From Penelope pileata (Eukaryota > Chordata > Aves > Galliformes > Cracidae): DNA of 64,000 nucleotides. Within the stretch, counting starts at the first letter, position 1, and each line of letters begins with the position of its first letter. The notes under the pieces were generated by a model. The model had not been told where the DNA came from. It ran no database searches and saw only the letters and a program-made list of their open reading frames with translations. The stretch spans positions 547,744-611,743 of the forward strand of contig WBMW01000154.1 in the NCBI GenBank assembly GCA_013396635.1. The letters are read 5' to 3'. The position numbers and the translations under genes are program-made. Shown here piece by piece: positions 47,337 to 60,800 of the stretch.

Positions 47337-48739
47337 TTTGCACCCTTCTCAATGCTTCTGCCTGTCCTCTGCTCCTAGACAGCAAGCTCACATGAAGTCA
47401 AGGCATCGCATGGTCCTCAGGAGAATTCACAGAATTATTGCTCCAGCATTTTGTTTAAACATGAGGGTGATGCCCTGAAAACACCTGGAGACACTGTCTT
47501 CAGCAGACAGTATTTGCTAGCGTATTTTTGTTATAAATTCACATGCAATATTTTTTTTACTATGTTTTCTACCAGCTTGTCTTCATTCTCCAGACACCTG
47601 TTTTTCTGAAACAGAAGCCTTGCCTCCATTTCCTTATTTCTTTGTACCTGGGTTTTTACTTATACTCAACAGGACTAGAAATTTTTTTCCTTTTTCTTTT
47701 TAAATGATTAAAAAATACATATTTTTTAAATTTAAAATGAAGTTTAGGCAGGGGTGTGATAGGAACAGGAGGTATGAATGCACTCTGAACAAATGATTCT
47801 GCAAATATTTCTGACCCAATATGAGAGCTGTGCTACTGGTCAGGCCAAAGACCGATCTAGCAGAATATCCTGGACTGGATAGACTGCATAGACCCAGACT
47901 ACCTTAGGTTATTTAAGAATGGGAAATGTGGAGGAGATCTTTTCTTGCCTTTAATTGCTCTCCATGAGTACTAAGGACAGCTGCAGACTTTGTGCTCTGA
48001 AGGGCAATTGAAGGAAACCTCTTCTGGAAGAAACATTCCCAAAGAGTGAATGAGAAGGGATTTGGAATCTCCATGCATTTCACAGTCCTTAGATGTGTCA
48101 TCAGTCCCCATAATCTCCACTGGGAGTTGTGTTGCAATGAATCCAGGAGCTGCTGAGCCCTGGGAGGCAACCTCAGTCCCAGCTCCATCCTCGTGCAACT
48201 CTGGTCCCTACAGACCAGAGACAAGTGGGTGCAGGTCAGGACAAGTGGTTGTCTGGGGTAGCAGCGCTTTCTCCTCTAATTGCTGCAGTCTGAGTCTTAA
48301 GGGCTGCCATGAACTCCTATACATTTCCAGCAGCCCCTGCTGCAATACACTTCTGCTTGAGCTGAAGGAGGGAGTGGGAGGATTTTCCTGTTTTTCCTGG
48401 ATCTTTCCATTTGCTTTCGGCTGCGTTTTCTCCCCACTCAGAATGACTTGCATTCTTTGGGGCACATCTCTCCTCACAAATCTCACAAGTTGAGGAGGCA
48501 GAAGTGCTGCAGAGCTTGCTGCCTCACTAAGAAGTGCGTTATTCCAAGGCTAAGATCTTATTACAATTCCCTTACTACAGCAACACATTTTTTCCGCTCC
48601 TTTTCTAAACCTCAAATGCTGTTATGGCGTCAATGGTAAAGAAGTTTAGGCTTGCTTGAATTTCAGTCTCCTGGCCTCGGATGGAGGGGAAACGTTATTT
48701 CTCTAAATACATGAACCCTTATACACACACACTTGCATG

Positions 48740-48910
48740 TCTCGAGGCCCCAATCTTGCAACAGGATTGACTCGTGCACGGCCTTATGCCTGTCTGGCGT
48801 TGCGCTGAAAGCAAATCAGGCACATCCGACAGCTTGGGCTCTTGTAACGCAGCGCTTCAGTGACGCTGCTGCTAATGCGCTCCAGGAAACAGCAGCGTGC
48901 TTCAGAGCAA
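48740..48910. promoter_or_regulatory. CpG-retaining patch
   Basis: Eleven CpG dinucleotides between 48743 and 48897 in otherwise CpG-poor sequence, with no recognised repeat. Possible conserved or unmethylated regulatory element; not large enough for a CpG island promoter. Confidence 0.2.
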
Positions 48911-50342
48911 GCCAGCCAATGCTCACAGTCAAGGCAAGGTTAATATAGAGCCAAATGGTGCTGCAGGGACTCTGTGCACCTCTGCCTTCAGACTGGTGGG
49001 AGAAAACGTGGTTCATGCCTCCAGTGCAAGGCAGAACAGTGGTGAAATTCCCACTACCGTCTTTCCCTGGCCCCTTGGATTTCTCCCTCTGAATGTGTGA
49101 TATGAGGGATTTGAGTGGCATGGAGATTGGGGCTGGGTTCTGGGAGACGTCCTGGCATTGCTGCTGTCTCCTTGAGCTCTGTTTTGGACCCTGCGTGCAG
49201 CTTCCTACCGTGGGGCACAGACCAAGGCAAATGGATGGGTCTGTCCCATTTCCCAGAAGGTCGGTGAAGAAACCCATCCCTCGTTGCTGTCTTCCTCAGC
49301 ACCCAAGGCATCTGAGCACCTTCTGTTCTTTGGCTCATTTCTTCCCTCAGCAGCCCCAGAGTAGAATCGTCTTTTTATCACATACAAAAATTAGGTATGG
49401 GGGGAAGCAGAGAAAGAATGCTAGATATTATACCTGAATATGTACATACATGTCTGATGAAATTTGGAAACACTTGGAGGCATTCCCCTCCCACTGAGCT
49501 TGATCTAGGTCCCCCCATGGATTTGAAGTGTACGGGGTGGCAATCAGGCAGCATTGATAACAGGCTCGTTCTGTTGATGAGATTATCAAAATCCCCTATA
49601 CACTCCAAGAACAGCTTGTTCCTTACCAGTGAAAACTGTTATTCTCGCACTGTTGTTTCACAAGTTCTGTTTCCAGCAATGTCTGATCACAGAAAAGACA
49701 AATGTAATCTCAATATGTACATCTTGGGTTTTGTTTATCCAGGACCAGCTAGGCATCGTGGTGAGAAAAATAGCATTTCATTTCTTCCTCCGGCAGCATC
49801 TCCTTTTCTCGGCTTCTTAATTTTCTTGCACTTCATCCTGAGTTCAAAACAACACCAAAAACCACTGGAGCAGGGTTCGGATCGTCCCCTGAACTGGAAT
49901 CGGTTTCAGTCTTGCCAGATAGACAGGTACAGATTTGATTAGAAACAAATCTGACTTTCCTGAAGCCTGCACCTTAGCATTGTCTTCCTGCAGACTGTTT
50001 GCACTGTTACACACCACTCACAAAAGCAGTGACTGAGACTTATGCTCCAGCAACACTCAAAAGCAACAACTGTCAGAGTGGTCTTCATATGGATGGAAAC
50101 TCTCTCCTGAGCTAAAGTCATTTTTGTACTGTCAAAACCTAGATATTGTTTTCTCCCAGTGTTAATCTGAGATGTAAAACCTCAGAGAAAGGGTGCCAAC
50201 TCACCGTTAAAATAATAGTGTGAGGCAGGCATAAATCATCCACCAGTGCAGCCAGGCAGCTCCTGTGTCCTCCTCCCCATCACAGAAAGTAGCCTGGGAA
50301 AAGGCAGTGCAGTGCAAAGGAAGAAACTCAAGTTGCACTCAC
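48911..50342. other. Unassigned non-coding stretch including the longest open frame
   Basis: The longest open frame of the window (181 codons, 49397-49942, plus strand) lies here. It has no domain, signal peptide or low-complexity pattern that I recognise and overlaps frames on the other strand. I do not call it a gene. Confidence 0.5.
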
Positions 50343-50395
50343 CTTGAAGGAAAGGCCGGGCAGCAATTGTTCAACATAGCCCCTTGCCCTGGTTT
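50343..50395 (-). other. Possible minus-strand small exon (53 nt)
   Basis: On the minus strand, CATTTTTCCAATTGTCAG (plus 50396-50413) is acceptor-like and CAAG|GTGAGT (plus 50337-50346) is donor-like. Two frames are open, so coding potential cannot be judged. Confidence 0.12.
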
Positions 50396-53034
50396 CTGAC
50401 AATTGGAAAAATGCCCTGTGAAAGTTGATATCCCTTTTATCTTACAAGATAGAGACTCATTATTGCTTCTCTGATTTAAGTGTTGCAAGTAAAAGGAGCT
50501 GGGAGGAGAACGGCCTTTTGCTCAGTCGCACATCACGTACATCACCCTCAGCTGTGCATCTCCTACCAAAACATCCCCAGATATCTCCCTCTGTGACAGA
50601 GTTTGCATTTAGCCCTGGACTAAACCTTGCATCCCTGCAATCAGGAGAGCAGCAATGGTTCTCAGAGGGCAGGATGCCCCTTCTCAAAAGCCAACTGCTG
50701 CCTAGACAGAGCAGGCTGTGAGCAAGCCTGAGAAAGAGAGGAAAGAAATGAAGACCACAGGAGGAAAAGCATACCTAAGGGTCCTTAAGCGATATTCTCC
50801 CTGTCCACTTTTTATTTGGCTGCAATGTCCTCTTAGCAGCCAGATCTCTTCTTCCAGGCTTGCACGTCAATGCTGGCATGCAGCATCTGGCCATTTGTTT
50901 TGGCTGAGCTCCTGCCATGCAGAATATCCCTCCCCCAGCAGAGAAAACAATCTCTGCTCTCCTACCAGGCGCATTTTAAAAAATCCAGCATATCAGAGGA
51001 AAATGCCACCTTACACTGTGCAAAATACCTGAGAGGTCTCTGAGCCTCAAGGGACATCACTCACGGGGAGAGGAGAGAGGTCAGTTTTCCCCATTGAATC
51101 CCCAAACTAATCCCCAGAGCAAAGAAATGCTGTGGAAGCCTCACAAGGCCTGTTGTTGGCAAACTTCACACAAACAACGCAGGGGTGGACACTGCCATAA
51201 GGGTCCTCAGTGTTTCCCTCAGCTAGTGTCTCTTGTCTGCAGAGGAGTGCTGCAGTATTTCAGTGTGAGTGGCACATGCTCCTCAGCTGAGAAATGCATT
51301 AATCAGCAGCCTCTGAGCTGGAGCTCCTGCAGCTTCCAGGCTCTCCATGGGAGCTGCTCAGGAGTGAGGAGCTGAAGGTGTACTTCGATGCCAGCCCTTG
51401 GCACAGCAGAGGTAGTTGGGGCATGGGGATATGGCTGCGGTCATTGTCAGAAAGGAATTAGGTTTGCGGGAGCTCCAAGACCTTTAGGAGTCTTCTCCTG
51501 CCTGTTGTTACCTCCAACAAGTTTGATAAATCACCCCAGACAAACCACCAAGCTGCCATTAGCAGATGTCAATCTTCCCAAGCTTGCCTTTGGCCTTGAG
51601 TGAATGAGGCCAGTTTGGTCATGAAACATATACCAAGAACACGTGAGTTTTGCGAGGAACTAAAAACAGGCAGCAGGCCATGTCAGAGGAATAATAACTC
51701 TCACAGAACTGATGTGTATCAGACCTGGCTTCCACTGGATGGGCTTAGACAGGATTTCCAGTAAATATAAATCAATGCAGCTCCACTTAAATGAATGGTT
51801 TTCCACACCAGCTGGAAAGCTAGCCAGGATACCAGAGATGGCTCCATCTACCACTGCACAGTGCTTCTGCTTCTGGCTACATCCTCTGGGCTTCAAATGC
51901 CATAGAAGAACCGTATAAAGTGAGCCCTCTGGGTCTTGGATAAGAGTTAACTTCCAGCTTTCCTTCCCCTCAGAAGAGCTGTCATCACCTGGCCCATGAC
52001 TGCTGGTCTCATGTCTCTGCATCTTCACTGCAGTCACGTCAGTGACTTACATTTGGTTTTCCTGACAGAGACCACAGCTGCTTGCCTTTTGGAAAACTCA
52101 TCTGAATTCATCTGTGTCATTGAAAAACAAGCAGGTGGGCTAAGAGCTTGAAGCGATTTAGCAGCTCAGTAGCAAATGCTACTAACTCTCCATCAAAAAT
52201 AGGTGACTTCTGTATGGTAAGGAAGCCCAGCGCCTACCAAAGCAGGACTTTATTAGAAGCAGACTTAAAGCATAAGTCTTTAATAAGGTTGAATACATAG
52301 CTAAGACTAATCCAGTCATGTCTCAATGGAGCTGCTTCCCAGATGCTGACAAATCAGACAACTTCTTTGGCTCAGAGATCCTATCAAGTAGTAAAACTGC
52401 TTCCACATGTTCATTATGTAGTGCACAATTGCTTTTGTGGTTATTAATGTACATACTGCGCAGAGCAGAGACTCTGACCTGCTTAAAACGTGAGTCTCCT
52501 CTCACTTCTGAGTGTCTGTCCTCAGCAGCATGTCCTCTGATGTGGAGAGAGAGCAAAGACCCAATTTTCTACCCCATGAAATGAGTAATAACTCAGATTC
52601 TTAAATCATTTCCAAACATTTTGTAATCCTTAGATTTAGGGCATACAATATTCCAACTTAGCCAGAAAAGGTCTGCGAAGGTTAGAGTCAATAAATCAGA
52701 AGACAGGAAGAAGGATAAAAAATGAATTAGAAATGTAACATAGGACTTGAAATAACCAATTGATGGCACTGAGCAGAAAGGATTTGGTGACAGTTTGATG
52801 GAGAGAAGCTTTAAGTAAAAACGTGCATCTAAACCCACCATTTTCTTCCCCTTCAGGTGCTGAATTTTGCATTAGAAAAGCTGCCATAACTCACAATCAC
52901 ATCTACCTCTAACAGTGACGATAACAGTCCCAGCTTATGGCTGGTGAACCATGTTCAGGGTTCATGATAAAAACATGTATACATGGCTGCTGATACAAAA
53001 GCCAACCTCAATTATTAATACATCTAATTGCAGC
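50396..53034. other. Unassigned non-coding stretch
   Basis: Frames up to 125 codons on both strands with no family features; no mobile element recognised. Confidence 0.55.
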
Positions 53035-53125
53035 TTTGTTCATCAGCCTGGGGAAGTCCCATCACCTCTGTTTCTCAGCTCCCTCTTGTGCTCTGCACCT
53101 GTGGCAATAGCGGTGTTTTAATCCA
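53035..53125 (+). mobile_element. Possible MIR-like fragment
   Basis: CAGCCTGGGGAAGTCCC, ATCACCTCTGTTTCTCAGC, TCCCTCTTGTG and GGCAATAGCGGTGTTT follow the order of MIR landmarks (CCTTGGGCAAGTC, ACCTCTCTGTGCCTCAG, TTCCTCATCTG, GGATAATAG). Short and diverged. Confidence 0.38.
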
Positions 53126-54750
53126 GACCAAAGAGAAATAAGAGCATGACAAGTAGTAAAAGCATGGTCTGGGACCAGGAAGGCTCTAACAGGGAAAAGC
53201 ATGTTGGGCACCTGTAATGCTGGTGGGAATGCTGGTCTCACCTGGGCTTGGGAGGAGGGCTGCAGTCACGAGAGGAGCCTATTGCCCAGGAGGCTGGATC
53301 TGTCCCTGCTGGCTCACACAGCCCCTGTTCAAGCAGTGCTCGCTGAAAAGGGTAAAACAGCACACACAGAGGAGCCATGCAGAAAATCAACAGATTAAAG
53401 GTCTGAACCCTCCTGCCACAGAGCACTGTTTGCATGGAGGTGTATTTGCAGGAGCCCCAGAGAAACACCTTGTTACCATCACGCAAAGCAAAGGTGCAGC
53501 TGTCAGAATAATGACCTGATGCAGAACACAATAAAATCAATGGAAAGATTCCTGCTATATTCAGCAGCATTTGACTTGGATCATAAAAGTGTCATGTTCA
53601 CAGCACCCTTTTTCTTCTCCATTTACAGCAGCGCCCTGGCCAGGAATGGTGCCCATCCTTCATGCACTGCTGGATGAGAGAGGGAAGGCTGTACATGGCT
53701 GAACACAGGAATTTGTTAGGAGGGCAGAACAGTGTTTCTGGTTGCCTTAGGTGACCATATGTGCAACTCCAGGTCAACCCAGTCAATGAGTAGCTTTGGC
53801 TGGGATAAAAAAGAAATTTGAAAAATGGGTGTTCAGATTACAAAACATGTAATTTGAAAAATATGATTTAGATGACTACCTGCATTATTTTATTATTATT
53901 TTATTTTAAAAGTTAAATGCCAGGAAATGAGCATTTAGTTTAGGCTTGGCTTTTGAATATTTTGACTCTGCTTTGAGTGTATTTCAACCAAATATTATTT
54001 TCCATTTAATTTCAATGTGAAAGCAACAAAGCCAGTTCGGTTTCAGGACAACTTGTAACTTACATTTTATATTTTGAATCTTTAGTTCTGTGACCACACT
54101 AGAAAAGCAACTATTCAGGTGATTTTAATTATAGCTGTAACTGTAGTCATTTCAGCATCAATAATAAGGAAATAATTTCTTGGGCTGTATTGGCTGGCAA
54201 TGCAGTAGGAAACTGGTGCTGTGTATTTCAGATTTAGTTAATATTACCTTTGTAAATCCATTTCTCCTGCTTCTCTGCTCTTCTCTCCTGTGTGATTATG
54301 GTGTACTAGTGGAGTACCACAATGGTGCAGGGCAGGACTGTGGGAGCTTTGGAGACACAGCACACATGGCCCAACCCAGGCACAAAGCAGAACCCAAAGG
54401 AACGTTGACTGAGCAGATTTATACATACATCCTTATTTAAAGACTCTTAATATCTAACTAAAGTTTCTCATTTCCCAGCCATCAGCTACTTCTTCCAGGG
54501 TTTATATTAACATATTTATATACACACAAATCCCAGGAGGAAAAAAGATGCAGTTGACTTCCAGACCTTACACCTCTGCAGTCAGCCTCAGCCTCCTAGT
54601 CTGTTAAAAGGTTTTCTAGGCACAATAGGCAGCAGTACTGATACATGTACTGGGCACCTCCATTCAGAGCTGTCTACTGGGTTCTTCAAACTCTGTGTGA
54701 AGGCAGAACCCCAGCAAATCTATTAGGAATCCTGTCCATGAAGAGTCAGA
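53126..54750. other. Unassigned non-coding stretch
   Basis: Overlapping frames of about 100-110 codons at 53.2-53.6 kb lack family signatures. An (ATT)n-like patch lies at 53884-53910. Confidence 0.55.
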
Positions 54751-54857
54751 GTCGTCTAGTGGGAGGTGTCCTTGCCCATGGCAGGGGGGTTGGAACAAGA
54801 TGATCTCTAAGGTCCCTTCCAACCTGAACCGTTCTATGATTCTATGATTCTATGATC
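54751..54857 (+). mobile_element. CR1 LINE 3' terminal fragment
   Basis: GTCTAGTGGGAGGTGTCC-like sequence, CCCATGGCAGGGGGGTTGGA, ATGATCTCTAAGGTCCCTTC and three ATTCTATG units (ending about 54856) are the canonical 3' end of a plus-strand CR1. This tail (CATGGCAGGGGGGTTGGAAC) differs from those at 38.8 and 61.2 kb, so at least two CR1 subfamily groups are present. Confidence 0.95.
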
Positions 54858-54927
54858 TGACAAAGGCAGAATGGGTTTTGAGCTCTATTTTTTCATGTAA
54901 AATAGCTCTTTCTTTAAAAAAAAAAAA
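54858..54927. other. Spacer ending in A12 next to a gap
   Basis: Unique sequence; the last 12 bases (54916-54927) are A and run into the gap. Confidence 0.7.
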
Positions 54928-54963
54928 NNNNNNNNNNNNNNNNNNNNNNNNNNNNNNNNNNNN
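54928..54963. other. Assembly gap, 36 N, inside a poly-A run
   Basis: A12 precedes and A9 (54964-54972) follows the 36 N. The gap therefore probably marks an unresolved homopolymer rather than lost unique sequence. Confidence 0.99.
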
Positions 54964-54972
54964 AAAAAAAAA

Positions 54973-57739
54973 GGATAAGCATGCTGACACAGGGAATGTG
55001 AGAACAGACTCTTTGGAAAGAGTCCCTAAGCTAAGCTAGTCATTGGGTGTCCTTCTGTTGGCAGATGGTGAAAGAGAGCATCTCCAGAGGTGGCTCTGCC
55101 CCATCTAAAGTTGGCAGCAAGTCACTCCAAGACACTTGGCCCATGGGGACCTTCCTATCTGGTAACTCTCTATGAAGTCTCAGGTTGCAGCAAACCCAAG
55201 AGCTGTGTGCATCTGCCCTTTGTTAATGACGGGAGCTGTAGTTTAGAAGCGCTGCAGGATCCCTGTGGTGGTGCAGATCACTGCCCACAGCCATGGGTCA
55301 GTTTCAAAAAATGTTACAGAAAGTAATGTCAAAAGTTGGGCAGCTGGGGGTCCTCCTTATACCCAAGAGTGGGCAGAAGAAGCCTGACTCTGCGAATTCT
55401 AATCCTGCTCACACACAATGAAACCTTCAGTGCAGGGGTCTTTAAGCAAAAAATTATACATATTTTCCTGCTGCATTACAAAATATAAGCCAAACTAGTT
55501 TTCCTCTATTCTTGTTTTTTCATTTGGTTGTTTGGTTTGTTTTTAATTAAAATAGCTGTAGCAGAATAAAGTCTTTTAGCTTTCAGGTATGTGTGAGCTT
55601 TTTAATACCATGATTGCCAGTCAGTTAAGGTATTATAGAATGAGATATTTATTTGACTGTGAAACTGCTGCCATATGAAATCCCTGACAGCAAGATCTAT
55701 GCAGTGCTAAGTGTATTTATGTATGTCTGTGTATATATTGGATGTGACTGTTCTCATCCATAACTGCTGGAGCAGCAAGGCCTGGATGCACAACAATTTT
55801 TGGAAGAGACACAAACCTTCATTATTCAAGGCTGTCTCCAGCTGCTGAGTTGAGGACTTTTTTTCAGAGGCAGGCAACCCACAGTAGCTTGCTTCAGGAG
55901 CAGTTGGTGCTGGTTGTCGTTGGACCTGATGGCCAGACAACCTGGTCACGTATCTGGCAGAACTAGGTCTGATTATCTGGTAATGTTTCCATTGCATACA
56001 GTCATGTCTTTTGGAGCAGTGGATCCCTTTCAATAAGCGTTTTTCTAAACATCTTATTGTGGGAATCTCTTTGGGGGCAGTATTACTCTTATTTTAGATG
56101 CCGCAGCAAAAATTCAAACCTGCTCTTTCAATCATTTTTTTATACCTCATTAAGAACATAATTGGAATCTTCCTATACTAAAAATATTTTGTGAGAAATT
56201 GCTAACGTTGTGCAGACCAAAGATGAAGGCAAATTTAATCACTGCTTTTATTATTCTATTTTTCTGAGTAGAGTAATTTCCCATCTTCCTAAGTGGCTTG
56301 AACAGCCACAGGTTTGAAGTAGTGATGATGGAATTTCCTGGGAACAAGTTAATGTGGAAGCACTGAGACATTACAGTAATAATGTACTGAAGGAATGTGC
56401 TTTTCACTATATCCCTCGTCGTATTGATGTATATTTTGGCTAAAGCCAAAATGCAAACACAAAATGTGTACTACGCTGTCTCCTAAGTTTTCCTGGCCTC
56501 TCTCGAGCCAAAGTGGGGAGCACTGCCCTATGTCAGTGACTTCTGATCTTGGTCCTTCAGTGCTTTCTCATACAGGCAGGACTCCCACCGATTTCCAGGC
56601 AGGCATGTACTAGTGAGATCTGCGGGATCTGGCCCTTTCATGGTAAAAATAGACAGTTACTTGCTTGTTTTCATTAAAAGGGGGAGAAGGATAGCATTAT
56701 ATAACAGGAGGGCTTTTTAGGGGAGAACTGTTTCATTTAAAACATCCACTGATAGCTGCTTTCCCTGACAGGAATTGGCTCCGAAGCAGGGCACGAAAGC
56801 TGGGTGCTTGCCATTGCTGGAGAGCTGTACTCTTTTCTTTATTAGCAGACAATAAGCCACATTCAAGACATGCTAAAGAGCTGGAAGACAAGCAGCCAAA
56901 GCAGAGAAATTTAAAGTGAGGGCTGGTGCTTGGAGGCCTGATGTTTGCATATGCCCACAAGGGAGAGGCAGACACAACTGGAGATGCAGCAGTTATTTGC
57001 CAGTGCGCTTGCTCTCTGTGTTTGTGGGGATTTGGAGGCAGAGATAGTTTAATTGCTACCTATGCTAATTGCTTGCCCTTACCAAGCAGAAGATCTGCAT
57101 GGCTAAAGGAACTATCCCCTCATGATCCACATCCAGGTCTCTCCTAGTGAAAGGAGCAACAGCTCTTCTAAAAAAGCATGACTGGCCTCTCAGGGTGAGA
57201 CCAATGGCTGCTTTCTTGTCTCTGCCAGAGGCTAGGCAGGAGAAAATGTCTGTAGAGGATGAGAGCAGGGCTTTGTCTAGTGTTTTCCCATCCCTAGAAG
57301 TCCTAGCTGGTGTGGGATCTCCTGGCCTGTATCTCTTTGGGAGCAGCATGGCGAGGCATGGCCTGCCAAAGCCCTGGAACATTCTCCTGGCCTCACCTGA
57401 GGCCTCACACCACAGCCCCTTGTGCTGCTACAGGGAGCAGGTCTGTGGGGCAGGGTAGGATGCCAGGGCTGTGATGGCACCGTGCTGAGAGTCCTAAAAA
57501 GCCCTCAGACCAAAGCATTTCACATTGTGTGTGTGTTTATCCAAAGCCCAGTTTTCCTATTGTTTTCAGTGGCATTTGGTTTGGGACACAAGGCCCTGAA
57601 TCAACGCAGTGCTGAGCCTGGTAAATCAAAGAGACTAAAAAACCTGATTAGCACAATGTGTTTTCTTCCATTATTCCCTGCCTGGGGTCTTACATGAAGT
57701 GTAAGGTCAGGGTTAGTTAGGAGGACAAAACACTGTCAC
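54973..57739. other. Unassigned non-coding stretch
   Basis: Frames up to 108 codons overlap on both strands, notably in the GC-richer patch 57.0-57.5 kb. No product or mobile element recognised. Confidence 0.55.
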
Positions 57740-57820
57740 TTCCATGGGGCTACAGCAATTCCCAAAGTGCTTTGCAGAGTACCTGGTTGTAGTCCCCATA
57801 GGTAGACCCTATTCCAAACA
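57740..57820 (-). mobile_element. Possible reversed MIR3/L3-type fragment
   Basis: CCCAAAGTGCTTTGCAGAGT, then GTAGTCCCCATAGGTAGACC, resembles the MIR3/L3 reverse-strand words CCCAAAGCGCTTTACAAAGT and ATTATCCCCATTTTACAG. Only about 60 bp are recognisable. Confidence 0.33.
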
Positions 57821-60800
57821 AAATGGAGAATATTCTCACTGGGAACAACAGTCTGTGTTCATTCCTCAAAACATTTTTGATGGATATTGGGGTTCACAAC
57901 ATGCAAAGTCAGGAGGAGCTGGCAGAGTCCTGGCTGAAGGTCGTTTGAAAAGCCTTCTTTCATAACAGCTACTGAAAAAGAAATTACAGCAACCTTACAA
58001 AAATGTATTTCAGCACTGAGACTTTAATTGTCAACATTGAGCCAAGGGGCATTTCTCACATGCAGTTTCAAATAAAAAAAAAAAAAATTAAATGCTGGCA
58101 CAGCCTCTGCTGCAGTGGTTCCAGAGGAGTAATTAAACAGGAGTCACTGGGAGGCAGCTCCAGGAAAGGCATACCTGTGATCTCAGAGGGGAAGGACCAC
58201 GTGCCTGCATGTGTGCATGTGTACAGACTTTGTTTTCTGATTTTTCTTAGTCATATTTGTGCAATATTTGCTGTATGTCCATGGCACCTTGTTTCAACAG
58301 TTTGGAAGGCATATGCTGTTGAGCGAGAGGGAGAAAAACTCTCTTGATTTTGTTCTTCTATCACAATGCAATTTTTTATGTCTTTCATTTTGCCATTTTC
58401 TGACTATCCTTTACACCTGGCTGGTTTAATTAATGAATATTCTATTGATATGACAGGCTCTGCAAAGGTGACCAAAATGTTAAGGTCACAGATGTCTTGA
58501 GTAACTCTTGGAGGTAAATACTTGACTTCTGCTCTGTCCCAGATCTTGGCACTGTGGCTGAGCCACTGAGACATTTATTTTTGCTCCTTCCTCAGATGGT
58601 CTGGATGAATGCTAACTGTCTTTTTGTCACTTTTCCTCAGTATTGGAAAAGTTGCTTTGTTTCTTTTTGACCCAATATGAGGCATACCCAGTGCAGCACA
58701 AGACAAGGAAAGGGGAGCAATGCCTGTGCTCAGAGAGTGCAAGGGTACTTGGGCTTTGAGACCAACTCTAGTGGCTCAATTTCAAACGGAAAAAAAACAG
58801 CTTGGACCTGAAGTATATACGAGCACATAAAAGTGTATAGAAGCATCTCTACAACTACTGAAAAATCCTGGAAACATATTTTCCACTCCATTTTGCACAA
58901 GAATGAGGAGAGATTCCCAATGCAGAACAATGTTTAGGCACCAAGTCATCATCACCACAGTGTGGCTAACGAGAGGAAGATGATGAGTGATGTTGTCTCA
59001 GTGTGGATGGATATTGATAGAGAGATTAGTCATCGTTAAACTTTAAACTCTTCCTGTGATTAGAAAGGACCGAAAGCAAGGACAGCTACTTCTCTGTAAT
59101 CTGCTTAGTAGTTTGGATCCCAGCAAAACTGCCCAGATCCAGCCCATGTAATAGACTGAACATCCAGCCCCATCCAGCCACACACTTGTCTCCAGGGCAC
59201 AATTCAGATCTGTGTCCAAGATGCATATTATGAGGCTGCTCTGGGCTGAGCATGCTGCACTTCTCCTCCCAGATGAAGCCCCATATCCGCACTGGCTGCA
59301 TCATATTTACCCTTATGAGACTGTCCCAGGAAGATTGTTTCATCTTTGGAAAGCTCTCTTTAGCAAACCGGCATTGTGCTGGGCTCATCTCTCCTTTCAC
59401 ACTCCTTCCCAAGGCAGTTACTTGTCTGCTGTAATTTACTCTTTAATGCAGCACTTTCCTATTCTGTGAGACAACAATCATGAAGCATTTAAATTCCAAT
59501 TGAGTAGGGCTGGAGTGCAGAGGGGCTGCGGCTTGCACAGCCAGGATAATGGGAACCTGAGACAGAGGACACCAGTTCAAGGCCCCCCAGGAAGGAAGGC
59601 TACAAGCTTCTCCCTCACATTCCCATCTCCCTAGAGATGTAAATCAAGAAAATGAAGGGAGGGGAAGAGGAGGAGGGGGTGTTTATAGAAAGAAAAGGGA
59701 AAATGGATTGAGTTGTGCTGAATTCTAAGACAAGGATCAGCTACACAAGAGAACTATTCAATAGCTGTGAAATCTGGAATTGAGCCATCAAAAAAGCTGC
59801 TGAGCTGCATGTGAATCAGGTTGATTGTTTTTGAGAAGCACCTGATTTTTTTTTGCCCCCTCCCAAGCTGCGTGCTTAGCCTTGGAATTTGAACATGACT
59901 GTCGATGTGCTGAACTGCTTTTCCTTCAGATAGAGACATTTTAGGGAGTGGGAGAGGAGGGAGCGCGGGGGATCATCTCTCTGAATGGGAAGGCCAGGGT
60001 TCTGACAGGTTCCCCGCAGCCCCAGCCATCACAGCAAGGAATTCACACTGCTGGCAGAAAGCAGGCAGGAAGAGCACAGAACTGTCAGTCCCTGGGACAA
60101 GGAGGAGAGGGCTGCCTGAAGTGAAGGGCTGTGTGCTACTCTGGAGTTGGGCTGCAAGTGTGTCTTGCCTGCTTCTTGTCCACTCCTTACCAGCTTTGTG
60201 CTTATGGGAACTCATGTTTCCTACCTGGTCTCCCAGAACAGAGCTGGTGCCTATTTCCTGCCAAGGTCCCTATTGGACTTTGCAAAATGAATTGCAAAGC
60301 CCCAGTTTAGTACTACACTCATAGTCACAGCACTTGGGTCTCCCATGTGCATTGGTGGAGTTATTATTTTCTCTGCTGCCTTCACTAGTGCGGGAAGCAA
60401 AGCGAAGGGATGCTAAGATGCTGTTTTCCCAAAGAGCGCTGTGATTCCAGAGATCCTTAAAAAGCCACAATGAAAGAAAAAATAATAGCAACTCCGCTTT
60501 TAAAAATCCAGCAGTTTGCCTGGGGTTATGGAATGAGTTGGTATTGCAAGAGTGAAATCTTGCCTTTCCTCATTTTGTATGGCTGAGAATCATCTCTGTT
60601 CTAATTTATTATTGTGTTGCATTATTGTGTAATTTTATTGCATTAAAAATCATGTGAATAGCACCATGGTGCTCCACAAACAGAGAGCAACACAGAGTCA
60701 CTGCTCCAAGGAGTCTTGTTAAACTGCCTCCAGATTTGACTCAAGAGACCTATACTCTATTACCTTATGCAGAAAACATCCACATTGTTTTTTTGTTGTT

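Larger units (their letters stand above)
46114..48739. other. Unassigned non-coding stretch
   Basis: Contains a splice-bounded minus-strand segment (46478-46524) and a 9-bp inverted repeat (47315-47336). Frames of about 100-147 codons at 47.9-48.5 kb overlap on both strands without family features. Confidence 0.5.

Noticed and set aside
49397..49942. Longest open frame, 181 codons, plus strand
   Set aside because: No recognisable domain, overlapped by frames on the other strand, no promoter or splice pattern; a frame of this size is plausible by chance in 64 kb read six ways.
59655..59680. G-quadruplex at a G-rich patch
   Set aside because: Only three runs of three or more G in reach; the classical four-run pattern is not met. 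The same holds at about 22238-22262.
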